NCBI GenBank assembly: GCA_016861165.1
Contig: BOKV01000006.1
Coordinates: 1-64,000, forward strand
Direction: 5' to 3'
DNA from: Alphaproteobacteria bacterium
GTDB lineage: Bacteria > Pseudomonadota > Alphaproteobacteria > Rhizobiales > Rhizobiaceae
Length of the DNA: 64,000 bases
Numbering within the stretch: position 1 is the stretch's first letter; each line of letters opens with the position of its first letter. The position numbers and the translations under genes were made by a program. Below the pieces are notes generated by a model, which saw only the letters and a list, made by a program, of their open reading frames with translations, made no database searches and had not been told where the DNA came from. Of the stretch, positions 53,419-62,135 are shown in pieces.

Positions 53419-53655
53419 TTGGCTCGTCGCAGGCTGTCCGGCTTGAGCGGCAAGCAGATTGTCAGGGCGCTTGAGAGGGACGGCTTCGAGGTTGTGCGGG
53501 TTAGCGGCAGCCACCACATCCTTCGAAAGCCAGGTTTTCCGAATACCAAGGTCATCGTGCCCGTTCACGGCGCGCGTGACACGCCTCCAGGAACTGTGCG
53601 GACGATCATAAGGCAGGCCGGCCTGTCCATCGAGCGCTTCATCGCTCTTCTCTGA
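53419..53655 (+). CDS. hicA: HicA-type mRNA-interferase toxin
   Basis: A 78-residue toxin. The double-stranded RNA-binding-like fold includes SGKQIVRALERDGFEVVRVSGSHHILRKPG, with the catalytic histidine in GSHHIL, then VIVPVHGARDTPPGTVRTIIRQAG. It degrades mRNA unless bound by HicB. It uses a TTG start one base after the hicB stop. The gene ends 9 bp from the convergent preT stop, so the module sits tightly inside the preTA operon. Confidence 0.88.
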   Translation: MARRRLSGLSGKQIVRALERDGFEVVRVSGSHHILRKPGFPNTKVIVPVHGARDTPPGTVRTIIRQAGLSIERFIALL

Positions 53656-53664
53656 CAGCCAACC

Positions 53665-55017
53665 CTACCCCATCAGCGCCCGGTGTATGCTCATCGCCGC
53701 GTCGCGGCCCTGGGCCACGGCGGATACGGTTAGGTCGTCGCCGGTCGAGGTGCAGTCCCCGCCCGCCCACACGCGCGGGATCGAGGTGCGGCCCTCCGCG
53801 TCCGTCCTGATCTTGCCGCGCTCGAATTCGAGCCGCCGCGCCGCGCCGTCAAGATCGCGGCTGCGCAGCGTCTGGCCGATCGCCTTGAACACCTGGTCGC
53901 ATTCGAGCTTCAGCGTCTCGCCGGTGCCGACGAGCCTGCCCTTCTTCTCCTCGGTATATTCGAGTTCGATGCCGGTGACCCGACCCTTCTTCGACAGCAC
54001 CCGCACGGGCTGCAGCCAGTGGCGGATGGTCACGCCCTTCGCTGCCGCCAGCTCCTGCTCAAAGGTCGACGCCTTCATCGCCTCCGGCCCGCGCCGGTAG
54101 CAGATCGTCACCTCCTCGGCGCCGAGCAGCTTCGACTGCACCGCCGCGTCGATGGCGGTCATGCCGCCGCCGATGACGACGACGCGCCGGCCGATTGGCA
54201 GTTTGGACAGGTCGCGCGCCTGGCGCAGCTCGGCGATGAAATCAACCGCGTCGGCGGCGCCGTCGGCCTTCTCGCCCTTGGCGCCGAGCGCATTGACGCC
54301 GCCAAGACCGATGGCGAGAAAGACGGCGTCATACTCGTCGAGCAGCCCCTCGACGGTCAGGCCGTCGCCCAGCGTCTTGCCCTTCCTGATCTCGATGCCG
54401 CCGATGGCGGTCACGTAGTCGACCTCCTTCTGGGCAAAGCCGTCGACGGTCTTGTAGGAGGCGATGCCGTATTCGTTGAGGCCGCCGGCCTTCTTCCTGG
54501 CTTCGAACAGCGTCACATCGTGGCCGAGCATGGCGAGCCGATGGGCGCAGGCGAGCCCGGCCGGCCCGGCGCCGACGACGGCGACGCTCCTGCCGGTCGG
54601 CGCGGCGCGCGAGAAGAACTGGACGCCGCCGGCCATGGCATGGTCGGTGGCATATCGCTGCAGCCGGCCGATCTCGACCGGCTTGCCCTCCGCCGCCTGG
54701 CGCACGCACGCTTCCTCGCACAACTGCTCGGTCGGGCAGACGCGGGCGCACATGCCGCCGAGGATGTTCTGCTCGAAGATGGTTCTCGCCGAGCCGAGCG
54801 GATTGCCGGTGGCGATCTCGCGGATGAACAGCGGAATGTCGATCGAGGTGGGGCAGGCGGTCACGCAGGGCGCGTCGTGGCAGAAATAGCAGCGATCGGC
54901 CGCCACCCGTGCCTCGTGCTCGTCGAGCGGCGGATGCAGGTCGGCGAAATTCGCCCTGTACTCGGCCGGGCTCAGCCTGCCCGCCGCGATGCCGTCCTTC
55001 AAGCGCGCGTTCGCCAT
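53665..55017 (-). CDS. preT: NAD-dependent dihydropyrimidine dehydrogenase subunit PreT
   Basis: A 450-residue NAD(P)H-dependent oxidoreductase. An N-terminal [4Fe-4S] domain is rich in cysteines (CYFCHDAPCVTACPTSID, CARVCPTEQLCEEACVR). The FAD Rossmann motif is VAVVGAGPAGLACAHRLAML near residue 144, and a second nucleotide fold (VVVIGGGMTAIDAAVQ) lies near residue 275. It passes electrons from NADH to PreA. The start at 55017 is 70 bp downstream of a RutR-like box. HicAB lies between preT and preA. Confidence 0.92.
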   Translation of the reverse strand: MANARLKDGIAAGRLSPAEYRANFADLHPPLDEHEARVAADRCYFCHDAPCVTACPTSIDIPLFIREIATGNPLGSARTIFEQNILGGMCARVCPTEQLCEEACVRQAAEGKPVEIGRLQRYATDHAMAGGVQFFSRAAPTGRSVAVVGAGPAGLACAHRLAMLGHDVTLFEARKKAGGLNEYGIASYKTVDGFAQKEVDYVTAIGGIEIRKGKTLGDGLTVEGLLDEYDAVFLAIGLGGVNALGAKGEKADGAADAVDFIAELRQARDLSKLPIGRRVVVIGGGMTAIDAAVQSKLLGAEEVTICYRRGPEAMKASTFEQELAAAKGVTIRHWLQPVRVLSKKGRVTGIELEYTEEKKGRLVGTGETLKLECDQVFKAIGQTLRSRDLDGAARRLEFERGKIRTDAEGRTSIPRVWAGGDCTSTGDDLTVSAVAQGRDAAMSIHRALMG

Positions 55018-55087
55018 CTGCGGTTCCCCTCATGCGGCCGATTGGCGGACCGCCATCGACCGGGAAACGGTAACCGAAGGCCGGATT

Positions 55088-55103
55088 TTTATCAATTGGT
55101 AAA
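55088..55103. promoter_or_regulatory. RutR-like operator upstream of preT
   Basis: TTTATCAATTGGTAAA matches the RutR consensus TTGACCANNTGGTCAA at 11 of 14 fixed positions and is almost perfectly palindromic (TTTTATCAATTGGTAAAA). It lies 71-86 bp upstream of the preT start, a natural repressor position. Confidence 0.55.
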
Positions 55104-55213
55104 ATTTTTGCGCTGCCTGCGCGCGCCCGCCGGCGTGTCGGCGCGGGTCAGGGCTTGCCGGCGCCGCGTCGACGGCGCTATGGCGAGGCGACACCCAACC
55201 GGGGGAGGCGCCA

Positions 55214-55936
55214 TTGATCATCGCGATGTGGTCGGGCCCGCGCAACCTGTCGACGACGCTGATGCGCGCCTTCGCCCAGCGCGCCGACACGGCGGTCTGG
55301 GACGAGCCGTTCTACGCCGCCTATCTGAAGGCGACGGGCATCGACCACCCGATGGCTGGCGCGGTGATCGCCGCCGGCATCACCGACCCGGGCGAGGTGG
55401 CGCGGCGCTGCCTGGAGGAGGCGCCGGCGCCGAGATCGGTGTTCTACCAGAAGCACATGACCCACCACATGCTCGACGGTTTCGACCTCGGCTGGACCGC
55501 GCACGTGGTCAACGCCTTCCTAATCCGCCGGCCCGAGCGCGTCCTGGCGAGCTACGCCCAGAAGCGCGAGGCGGTGACGGCCGCCGACATCGGCTATCGC
55601 CTGCAGCGGCAGTTGTTCGACCGCGTCGCCGATCGGCTGGGAGGGCCGCCGCCGGTCATCGACTCGACCGACATCCGGCGCGACCCGGCCGCGGCGCTGA
55701 CGCGCCTGTGCGCGGTCCTCGGCCTGGCATTCGATCCGGCGATGCTGTCTTGGAAGGCGGGGCCGGCGCCCGAGGACGGCATCTGGGGCCGCCACTGGTA
55801 CGACGCCATCTGGCGCTCGACCGGCTTCGCGCCGCCCGAAGGCGACCCGCCGGCGCTGCCGGCGCCGCTTGCGGCGATCGCCGACGCCGTGCGGGCCGAT
55901 TATGACCACCTGCGCGCCTACGCCATCGCCCTGTGA
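55214..55936 (+). CDS. Sulfotransferase-like protein
   Basis: A 240-residue cytoplasmic protein with the P-loop-like 5'-PSB region MIIAMWSGPRNLSTTLMRAF at its start and WDEPFYAAYL after it. Later segments include VVNAFLIRRPERVLASYAQK (3'-PB-type Arg/Ser) and VIDSTDIRRDPAAALTRLC. The fold matches PAPS-dependent sulfotransferases; the acceptor is unknown. TTG start at 55214 with GGGGGAGG upstream. It is followed by rpe. Confidence 0.75.
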   Translation: MIIAMWSGPRNLSTTLMRAFAQRADTAVWDEPFYAAYLKATGIDHPMAGAVIAAGITDPGEVARRCLEEAPAPRSVFYQKHMTHHMLDGFDLGWTAHVVNAFLIRRPERVLASYAQKREAVTAADIGYRLQRQLFDRVADRLGGPPPVIDSTDIRRDPAAALTRLCAVLGLAFDPAMLSWKAGPAPEDGIWGRHWYDAIWRSTGFAPPEGDPPALPAPLAAIADAVRADYDHLRAYAIAL

Positions 55937-56010
55937 CGATTTCCCGCTCTTGACCGCGGCCGCCCCACCCGGCAAGGGATCGGCGGGTTGCCCCCGGGAG
56001 GATCAAGGCC

Positions 56011-56697
56011 CTGCGCACGAGCACCATCATCGCCCCGTCGATCCTGTCGGCCGACTTCTCGCGTCTCGGCGAGGAGATCGAGGCGGTCGACCGTGCCGGC
56101 GCCGACTGGATCCACCTCGACGTCATGGACGGCCACTTCGTCCCCAACATCACCTTCGGCCCGCCGGTCATCAAGGCGATCCGCGACCGCACGCCGAAGG
56201 TGTTCGACTGCCACCTGATGATCGCGCCGGCCGATCCCTATCTGGCCGCCTTCGCCGAGGCCGGGGCCGACATCATCACCGTCCATGCCGAGGCGACGCA
56301 CCACCTCGACCGCGCGCTCACCGCCATTCGCGATCTCGGCAAGCGGGCGGGCGTCTCGCTCAACCCGGCCACACCCGAAGCGGCGATCGAATATGTTCTC
56401 GACCGGCTCGACCTCATCCTGGTGATGAGCGTCAATCCGGGGTTCGGCGGGCAGAGTTTCGTGGCCGCCGTCACGGACAAGATTGCTCGCCTGCGGGCGA
56501 TGGCGGGCACGCGCGCCATCGACATCGAGGTCGACGGCGGCATCACGCCGGAGACGGCGCCGCTGGTGGCAAGGGCCGGCGCCAACGTGCTGGTGGCCGG
56601 CTCCGCCGTGTTCAAGGGCGGTGCCGAGGATGCCTACCGGCGCAACATCGCCGCCATCCGGCTCACCGCCGACGCCGCCATCGGCCTTACTGCCTGA
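56011..56697 (+). CDS. rpe: Ribulose-phosphate 3-epimerase with probable CTG start
   Basis: A 228-residue TIM-barrel epimerase interconverting ribulose- and xylulose-5-phosphate. Key blocks are [60 protein letters not shown] and [13 protein letters not shown]. The N-terminal strand and the metal-ligand region lie before the first ATG at 56125, so the gene must begin earlier. No ATG, GTG or TTG exists in frame between the stop at 55951 and 56125. CTG at 56011 has GGGAGG (55996-56001) 9 bp ahead and is the best candidate. Confidence 0.85.
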   Translation: MRTSTIIAPSILSADFSRLGEEIEAVDRAGADWIHLDVMDGHFVPNITFGPPVIKAIRDRTPKVFDCHLMIAPADPYLAAFAEAGADIITVHAEATHHLDRALTAIRDLGKRAGVSLNPATPEAAIEYVLDRLDLILVMSVNPGFGGQSFVAAVTDKIARLRAMAGTRAIDIEVDGGITPETAPLVARAGANVLVAGSAVFKGGAEDAYRRNIAAIRLTADAAIGLTA

Positions 56698-56716
56698 TCG
56701 GCATCGCAAGCGCAAC

Positions 56717-56745
56717 GGCGCTCCCCGCCAGAGGCGGGAAGCGCC
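56717..56745 (+). terminator. Hairpin after rpe
   Basis: GGCGCTCCCCGCC pairs with GGCGGGAAGCGCC at 12 of 13 positions around a 3-nt loop. It starts 19 bp after the rpe stop. A second stem, AGGATTGT with ACAATCCT around 7 nt, follows directly at 56746-56768. No T-run. Confidence 0.5.
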
Positions 56746-57030
56746 AGGATTGTGGTGCAAACAATCCTGCCGCAGGAAACTGCAGCCCTCAACAGATAGG
56801 CCGCCGGCCCCCTGCCGCCAAGACGCGACAGCGACGCATGCCGGCGCACGCCGGCGTGCCCAAAGTTTAGGCCGCTCCGTCGCTGTGCCTACCAACTATG
56901 CAGAGGCGATCATCTCTGCATAATTGAGTGTCACACAGTCGGCCAGGCAGCCCTTGGTGGCGGCGCGCGACGATATTCAACCTCATGATTCGAATGGTCT
57001 TTCCAGCCACTGCCACGGCCGCCGGCAAAG

Positions 57031-57046
57031 TGGCACAGCGCTTGCA
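57031..57046 (+). promoter_or_regulatory. Sigma-54 promoter of the urt operon
   Basis: TGGCACAGCGCTTGCA fits the -24/-12 consensus (TGGCAC-N5-TTGC) exactly. It lies 39 bp before the urtA start. Urea uptake operons in alphaproteobacteria are nitrogen-regulated through NtrC and RpoN, which this sequence supports. Confidence 0.8.
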
Positions 57047-57084
57047 CTTGATGGTGCGGTGCAAACAAACTGCCGGAGGCGAGA

Positions 57085-58380
57085 ATGACCTACCACTTGA
57101 AATCCAGCCTGGCCGGGCTCGCGGCGCTGATCGCGGTTTCGGTGTCCCCGCTCGGGGCGCAGGCGCAGGAGGAGACCATCAAGGTCGGCATCCTGCATTC
57201 GCTGTCGGGAACGATGGCGATCTCGGAGACGACGCTGAAGGACGTCATGCTGATGCTCATCGAGCAGCAGAACGAGAAGGGCGGGCTGCTCGGCAAGAAG
57301 CTCGAGGCCGTCGTCGTCGACCCCGCTTCCGACTGGCCGCTGTTTGCCGAGAAGGCGCGCGAGCTGATCTCGGTCAACAAGGTGGCCGCCGTCTTCGGCT
57401 GCTGGACATCGGTGTCGCGCAAGTCGGTGCTGCCGGTGTTCGAGGAACTGAACGGCCTGCTGTTCTACCCCGTCCAGTACGAAGGCGAGGAGAGCCAGCG
57501 CAACGTCTTCTACACCGGCGCGGCGCCCAACCAGCAGGCGATCCCCGCCGTCGACTATCTGATTAACGAAGAAGGCGTCGAACGCTGGGTGCTGGCCGGC
57601 ACCGACTACGTCTATCCGCGCACGACCAACAAGATCCTCGAGGCCTACCTCCAGGCCAAGGGCGTGGCGCCCGAGGACATCATGATCAACTACACGCCGT
57701 TCGGCCATTCCGACTGGCAGACGATCGTCTCCGACATCAAGGGCTTCGGCTCGGCCGGCAAGAAGACCGCGGTCGTCTCGACCATCAACGGCGACGCCAA
57801 CGTGCCGTTCTACAAGGAACTCGGCAATGCCGGCATCAAGGCCGAGGATATTCCGGTCGTCGCCTTCTCCGTCGGCGAGGAGGAACTGGCCGGCCTCGAC
57901 ACCGGGCCGCTGGTCGGCCATCTCGCCGCGTGGAACTATTTCCAGTCGGTCGATACCGAGATCAATGCCGAGTTCATCGATTCCTGGAAGGCATTCATCA
58001 AGGACGACAAGCGCGTCACCAACGACCCGATGGAGGCCCATGTCATCGGCTTCAACATGTGGGTGAAGGCGGTCGAGAAGGCGGGCACCACCGATCCCGA
58101 CGCCGTCATCGACGCCATCATCGGCGTTTCGGTGCCCAACCTGTCGGGCGGCTACTCGACCATGATGCCGAACCACCACATCACCAAGCCGGTGCTGATC
58201 GGCGAAATCCAGGCCGACGGCCAGTTCGAGACGGTCTGGGAGACGCCCGGCCTCGTCGTCGGCGACGAGTGGTCCGACTACCTGCCCGACTCCAAGGACC
58301 TGATCGCCGACTGGCGCGCGCCGATGTCCTGCGGCAACTTCAACGTCGCCACCGGCAAGTGCGGCGGCAAGGGTTCGTGA
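57085..58380 (+). CDS. urtA: Urea ABC transporter substrate-binding protein
   Basis: A 431-residue periplasmic binding protein. A signal peptide (LAALIAVSVSPLGAQAQ) precedes IKVGILHSLSGTMAISETTL, the characteristic beginning of UrtA proteins. KLEAVVVDPASDWPLFAEKA, GCWTSVSRKSVLPVFEE and WVLAGTDYVYPRTTNK are further family landmarks. It binds urea or short amides. The ATG at 57085 has CGGAGGCGAG upstream. It is the first gene of urtABCDE, behind a sigma-54 promoter, and a hairpin separates it from urtB. Confidence 0.95.
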   Translation: MTYHLKSSLAGLAALIAVSVSPLGAQAQEETIKVGILHSLSGTMAISETTLKDVMLMLIEQQNEKGGLLGKKLEAVVVDPASDWPLFAEKARELISVNKVAAVFGCWTSVSRKSVLPVFEELNGLLFYPVQYEGEESQRNVFYTGAAPNQQAIPAVDYLINEEGVERWVLAGTDYVYPRTTNKILEAYLQAKGVAPEDIMINYTPFGHSDWQTIVSDIKGFGSAGKKTAVVSTINGDANVPFYKELGNAGIKAEDIPVVAFSVGEEELAGLDTGPLVGHLAAWNYFQSVDTEINAEFIDSWKAFIKDDKRVTNDPMEAHVIGFNMWVKAVEKAGTTDPDAVIDAIIGVSVPNLSGGYSTMMPNHHITKPVLIGEIQADGQFETVWETPGLVVGDEWSDYLPDSKDLIADWRAPMSCGNFNVATGKCGGKGS

Positions 58381-58425
58381 CCGTGGCCGGCGCGGCCGCG
58401 ACGCGGCCGGCCGGCTGACCGCGAA

Positions 58426-58451
58426 GCTTCCGGGCGGGTTCGCCCGGAAGC
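58426..58451 (+). terminator. Hairpin between urtA and urtB
   Basis: GCTTCCGGGCG pairs perfectly with CGCCCGGAAGC around a GGTT loop, 46 bp after the urtA stop. Such a stem commonly stabilises the binding-protein mRNA or attenuates read-through so urtA is made in excess. There is no T-run. Confidence 0.6.
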
Positions 58452-58491
58452 CTGCGCCGCCATCCCCTTTCACGCTGGTCCCGTCGGTACG

Positions 58492-60108
58492 ATGACTTTC
58501 CTGCGCGCCCTTGCAACAATGCTGCTGATGCTGGTGGCCGTGCCGCCGGCGCAGGCGGCCGACGACGCCGCGATCCGCGAAGCGATCGCCAAGTTCGCCA
58601 CCGCGCGCAATTTCGCCGACACCGAGGCGATCGTGCGCGAACTGGGCGCGAGCGGTGATCCGCGGGTGGAGCCGGCGCTCGCCGCGCTCGCCGACGGCAA
58701 TCTCAACTTCCGCAAGTCCGACAGGCAGGTGTTCGTCACGAAAGAGTCGGGACAGGCCGCCACGCTGTTCGACCCGCTCACCGGCGAAACCGTTGGCGAG
58801 GCGCCGAAGCGGGACTTCACCAAGATCAAGGTCAACAATTCGCTGCGCCGGACGATCCGCGCGGTTGTCTCCGGGCTGACGCTCGCCGCACCCGATTCGA
58901 CGGTGCGGCTGTCGGCGGCGATCAACATGTTCCGCGCGCCGGACCCGGCCAACCTCGAGGCGCTCGACGTTGCCATCGCAAGGGAGACGGAGGCGCGCGT
59001 CGCCGCCGCGCTCGAAGCGGCGCGCGCTTCGTCGGTGCTGGTCTCCGACCAGCCCGACGATCGCAAGCTCGCCGCCATCGCCCTACTCGGCCAGCGCGGC
59101 GACCGGGAGACCCTGTCGCTGCTGACCGCGTTCTCGGCGCGCGCCGAGGGCGAACTGAAGGCGGCGGCCGAGCAGGCGATCGACAGCATCAACGCCTCGC
59201 TGGCGCTGTGGTCGGCCGGCCAGAACGTCTGGTACGGCCTGTCGCTCGGCTCGGTGCTGCTCCTGGCGGCGATCGGGCTGGCCATCACCTTCGGCGTGAT
59301 GGGCGTGATCAACATGGCCCATGGCGAGATGGTCATGCTCGGCGCCTACACCACCTTCCTCGTCCAGGAGCTGATCCGCGTCCACCAGCCGGCGCTGTTC
59401 GACTGGTCGCTGGCGATCGCGCTGCCGCTCGCCTTCATCGTCGCCGGCTCGGTCGGGCTGCTGATCGAACGCGGCATCATCCGCTTCCTCTACGGCCGCC
59501 CGCTGGAGACGCTGCTCGCCACCTGGGGCGTGTCGCTGATCCTCCAGCAGACGGTGCGCACCATCTTCGGGCCGACCAATCGCGAGGTCGGCAATCCGTC
59601 GTGGATGTCGGGCGCCGTCCAGCTCGGCGAACTGACCGTCACCTGGAACCGGCTGTGGATCGTCGTCTTCGCGCTCGCCGTGTTCGCCGTGCTGCTCTAT
59701 GCGATCAACCGCACCTCGATCGGCCTGCGCATGCGGGCGGTCACCCAGAACCGGCGCATGGCTTCGGCGATGGGCATCCGCACGCCATGGGTCGACGCCA
59801 TGACCTTCGCGCTCGGCTCCGGCATCGCCGGCATCGCCGGCGTGGCACTCAGCCAGATCGACAACGTCTCGCCCAATCTGGGCCAGGGCTACATCATCGA
59901 TTCCTTCATGGTCGTCGTCTTCGGCGGCGTCGGCAATCTGTGGGGCACGCTGGTCGGCGCCTTCACGCTCGGCATCGTCAACAAGTTCCTCGAACCCTAT
60001 GCCGGCGCCGTACTCGGCAAGATCGTCGTCCTCGTCATCATCATACTGTTCATCCAGAAGCGACCGCGCGGCCTGTTCGCGCTCAAGGGCCGGGCGGTGG
60101 AGGCATGA
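58492..60108 (+). CDS. urtB: Urea ABC transporter permease UrtB
   Basis: A 538-residue permease. A signal peptide (MTFLRALATMLLMLVAVPPAQA) and a periplasmic domain of about 200 residues come first, as in other UrtB proteins. The LivH-type membrane domain then runs from about residue 240 (YGLSLGSVLLLAAIGLAITFGV, MINMAHGEMVMLGAY-like segment, IRFLYGRPLETLLATWGVSLIL). The ending FIQKRPRGLFALKGR is typical. The stop overlaps the urtC start by 3 nt. Confidence 0.94.
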   Translation: MTFLRALATMLLMLVAVPPAQAADDAAIREAIAKFATARNFADTEAIVRELGASGDPRVEPALAALADGNLNFRKSDRQVFVTKESGQAATLFDPLTGETVGEAPKRDFTKIKVNNSLRRTIRAVVSGLTLAAPDSTVRLSAAINMFRAPDPANLEALDVAIARETEARVAAALEAARASSVLVSDQPDDRKLAAIALLGQRGDRETLSLLTAFSARAEGELKAAAEQAIDSINASLALWSAGQNVWYGLSLGSVLLLAAIGLAITFGVMGVINMAHGEMVMLGAYTTFLVQELIRVHQPALFDWSLAIALPLAFIVAGSVGLLIERGIIRFLYGRPLETLLATWGVSLILQQTVRTIFGPTNREVGNPSWMSGAVQLGELTVTWNRLWIVVFALAVFAVLLYAINRTSIGLRMRAVTQNRRMASAMGIRTPWVDAMTFALGSGIAGIAGVALSQIDNVSPNLGQGYIIDSFMVVVFGGVGNLWGTLVGAFTLGIVNKFLEPYAGAVLGKIVVLVIIILFIQKRPRGLFALKGRAVEA

Positions 60109-61301
60109 TCGTGCGCTTCCTCGCCGGTGGCTTCGACCGCCTCGCCACGACAATCATCGTGGTGCTGTGCATTGTCGCCGTCATGGTGCCGGTCCTGCAC
60201 CTGATGCTGCCGCCGTCGAGCCCGTTCCACGTCCAGACCTACCTCGTCGCGCTGATCGGCAAATATCTGACCTACGCGCTGCTGGCGCTGGCGCTTGACC
60301 TCATCTGGGGCTATTGCGGCATCCTGTCGCTCGGCCATGGCGCCTTCTTCGCGCTCGGCGGCTATGCCATGGGCATGTACCTCATGCGCCAGATCGGCTC
60401 GCGAGGCGTCTATGGCGACCCGGTCCTGCCCGACTTCATGGTCTTCCTCAACTGGAAGGAACTGCCCTGGTTCTGGTACGGCCTCGACCAGTTCTGGTTC
60501 GCGGCGCTCATGATCCTAGCGGTGCCGGGCCTGCTCGCCTTCGTGTTCGGCTGGTTCGCCTTCAGGAGCCGGGTGACCGGCGTCTACCTTTCGATCATCA
60601 GCCAGGCGCTGACCTATGCGCTGATGCTCGCCTTCTTCCGCAACAACATGGGCTTCGGCGGCAATAACGGGCTCACCGACTTCAAGGACGTCCTCGGCTA
60701 CGACATCCAGGCGGCGGCGACGCGCTCGGCTCTGTTCGCCGCTTCGGCGCTGGCGCTGGCGCTCGGCGTTCTGCTGACCACTGCGATCGTGCGTTCCAAG
60801 TTCGGCAAGCTGCTCGTTGCCACCCGCGACGCCGAAAGCCGGATGCGCTTCCTCGGCTACCGGCCGGAGAACATGAAGCTCGTCGCCTTCACCTTCTCGG
60901 CGATGATGGCCGGCGTCGCCGGCGCGCTCTACGTGCCGCAGGTCGGCATCATCAATCCGGGCGAGTTCGCCCCGGCCAATTCGATCGAGGTGGTGGTGTG
61001 GACCGCCGTCGGCGGCCGCGGCACCATCCTCGGGCCGATCGTCGGCGCGCTGCTCGTCAACGGGGGAAAGAGCTGGTTCACCGGCGCGCTGCCCGAATAC
61101 TGGCTGTTCGCGCTGGGCGGGCTGTTCGTCGCCGTGACCCTGTTTCTGCCGAGAGGCATTGTCGGCACGGCCCAGCACGGCTGGGCGGCGCTGAAGGCGC
61201 GCCGGACGGCGGCGCGGGCCGCGGCAAGTTCGCAAGCCCGGCCCGCCGATCCGACCAGCCCCGCCGCCCCGGCGACCGCCGGGCTTGCGGCCGCGGAGTA
61301 G
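60105..61301 (+). CDS. urtC: Urea ABC transporter permease UrtC
   Basis: A 398-residue LivM-type permease. It has IWGYCGILSLGHGAFFALGGYA, YLSIISQALTYALMLAFFRN and FGGNNGLTDFKDVLG, then VAFTFSAMMAGVAGALYVP and WTAVGGRGTILGPIVGALLV. The 40-residue tail is Ala/Pro-rich and probably disordered. It overlaps urtB by 4 nt (ATGA). It forms the membrane channel with UrtB. Confidence 0.95.
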   Translation: MIVRFLAGGFDRLATTIIVVLCIVAVMVPVLHLMLPPSSPFHVQTYLVALIGKYLTYALLALALDLIWGYCGILSLGHGAFFALGGYAMGMYLMRQIGSRGVYGDPVLPDFMVFLNWKELPWFWYGLDQFWFAALMILAVPGLLAFVFGWFAFRSRVTGVYLSIISQALTYALMLAFFRNNMGFGGNNGLTDFKDVLGYDIQAAATRSALFAASALALALGVLLTTAIVRSKFGKLLVATRDAESRMRFLGYRPENMKLVAFTFSAMMAGVAGALYVPQVGIINPGEFAPANSIEVVVWTAVGGRGTILGPIVGALLVNGGKSWFTGALPEYWLFALGGLFVAVTLFLPRGIVGTAQHGWAALKARRTAARAAASSQARPADPTSPAAPATAGLAAAE

Positions 61302-61305
61302 GGTG

Positions 61306-62052
61306 ATGTCGCGACAGAATTCGATCCTCTATCTCGACGGCGTGTCGGTCTCTTTCGACGGCTTCAAGGCGATCAACAACCTCTCGCTGGTCATGCAGGC
61401 CGGCGAGATGCGCGCCATCATCGGCCCCAACGGCGCCGGCAAGACGACGATGATGGACATCATCACCGGCAAGACCCGCCCCGACGAGGGCGAGGTCTAT
61501 TTCGACGGCGACATCGACCTGACCCGGCACGACGAATCCGAGATCGCCCAGCTCGGCATCGGCCGCAAGTTCCAGAAGCCGACCGTGTTCGAGAGCCACA
61601 CCGTGCGCGACAACATCGTCATGGCGCTGGCCGGCCCGCGCTCGGCCACGGCGGCGCTGTTCCACCGCGAGAGTGCGGAGGAAAACGCCCGCATCGGCTC
61701 CATCCTCGACCAGATCAGATTGGCCGACCGCGCCGGCGAATTCGCCGCCAATCTTTCGCACGGCCAGAAGCAGTGGCTCGAGATCGGCATGCTGCTCGCC
61801 CAGGAGCCCAAGCTCCTGCTGGTCGACGAGCCCGTGGCCGGCATGACCGACGCCGAGACCGAGGAGACGGCGCGGCTGCTGCGCGAGATCGCCGGCACCC
61901 GGTCGGTGGTGGTCGTCGAGCACGACATGCATTTCGTGCGCCAGCTCGGCGTCAAGGTCACCTGCCTGCACGAGGGATCGGTGCTGGCCGAGGGCTCGCT
62001 CGACCATGTCAGCGCCGACGAGCGCGTCATCGAGGTCTATCTCGGGAGGTGA
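61306..62052 (+). CDS. urtD: Urea ABC transporter ATP-binding protein UrtD
   Basis: A 248-residue LivG-type ATPase with Walker A IIGPNGAGKTTMMDIITG near residue 42, signature NLSHGQKQWLEIGMLLA near residue 150, Walker B LLLVDEPVAGMTDAE and switch His in VVVEHDMHFVRQLG. The start is ATG 61306, 4 bp after the urtC stop; the open frame to 61285 is not needed. It pairs with UrtE. Confidence 0.95.
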   Translation: MSRQNSILYLDGVSVSFDGFKAINNLSLVMQAGEMRAIIGPNGAGKTTMMDIITGKTRPDEGEVYFDGDIDLTRHDESEIAQLGIGRKFQKPTVFESHTVRDNIVMALAGPRSATAALFHRESAEENARIGSILDQIRLADRAGEFAANLSHGQKQWLEIGMLLAQEPKLLLVDEPVAGMTDAETEETARLLREIAGTRSVVVVEHDMHFVRQLGVKVTCLHEGSVLAEGSLDHVSADERVIEVYLGR

Positions 62053-62135
62053 ACTTGCGCAGCGTCAATGCGTCTGCCGCCCGGATCGGATCGAATTTCG
62101 GGCGATCGGCCATCTTGCCTGAGTGGGAGAATGGC

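Larger units (their letters stand above)
56698..57084. other. Gene-free stretch ahead of urtA
   Basis: No coding sequence is convincing. Visible structures are a GC-rich terminator-like hairpin at 56717-56745, a second hairpin at 56746-56768, a 9-bp inverted repeat at 56897-56922 and a sigma-54 promoter at 57031-57046. The TGGTGCA half-sites at 56753-56759 and near 57050 resemble NtrC half-sites but are not paired clearly. Confidence 0.5.

Noticed and set aside
56125..56697. rpe starting at the ATG at 56125
   Set aside because: This would remove the first strand and part of the metal site conserved in all Rpe proteins.
57040..57062. Paired NtrC site GCAC-N5-GGTGC after the sigma-54 promoter
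   Set aside because: It lies downstream of the -12 element and the spacing differs from known sites; only half-site similarity.
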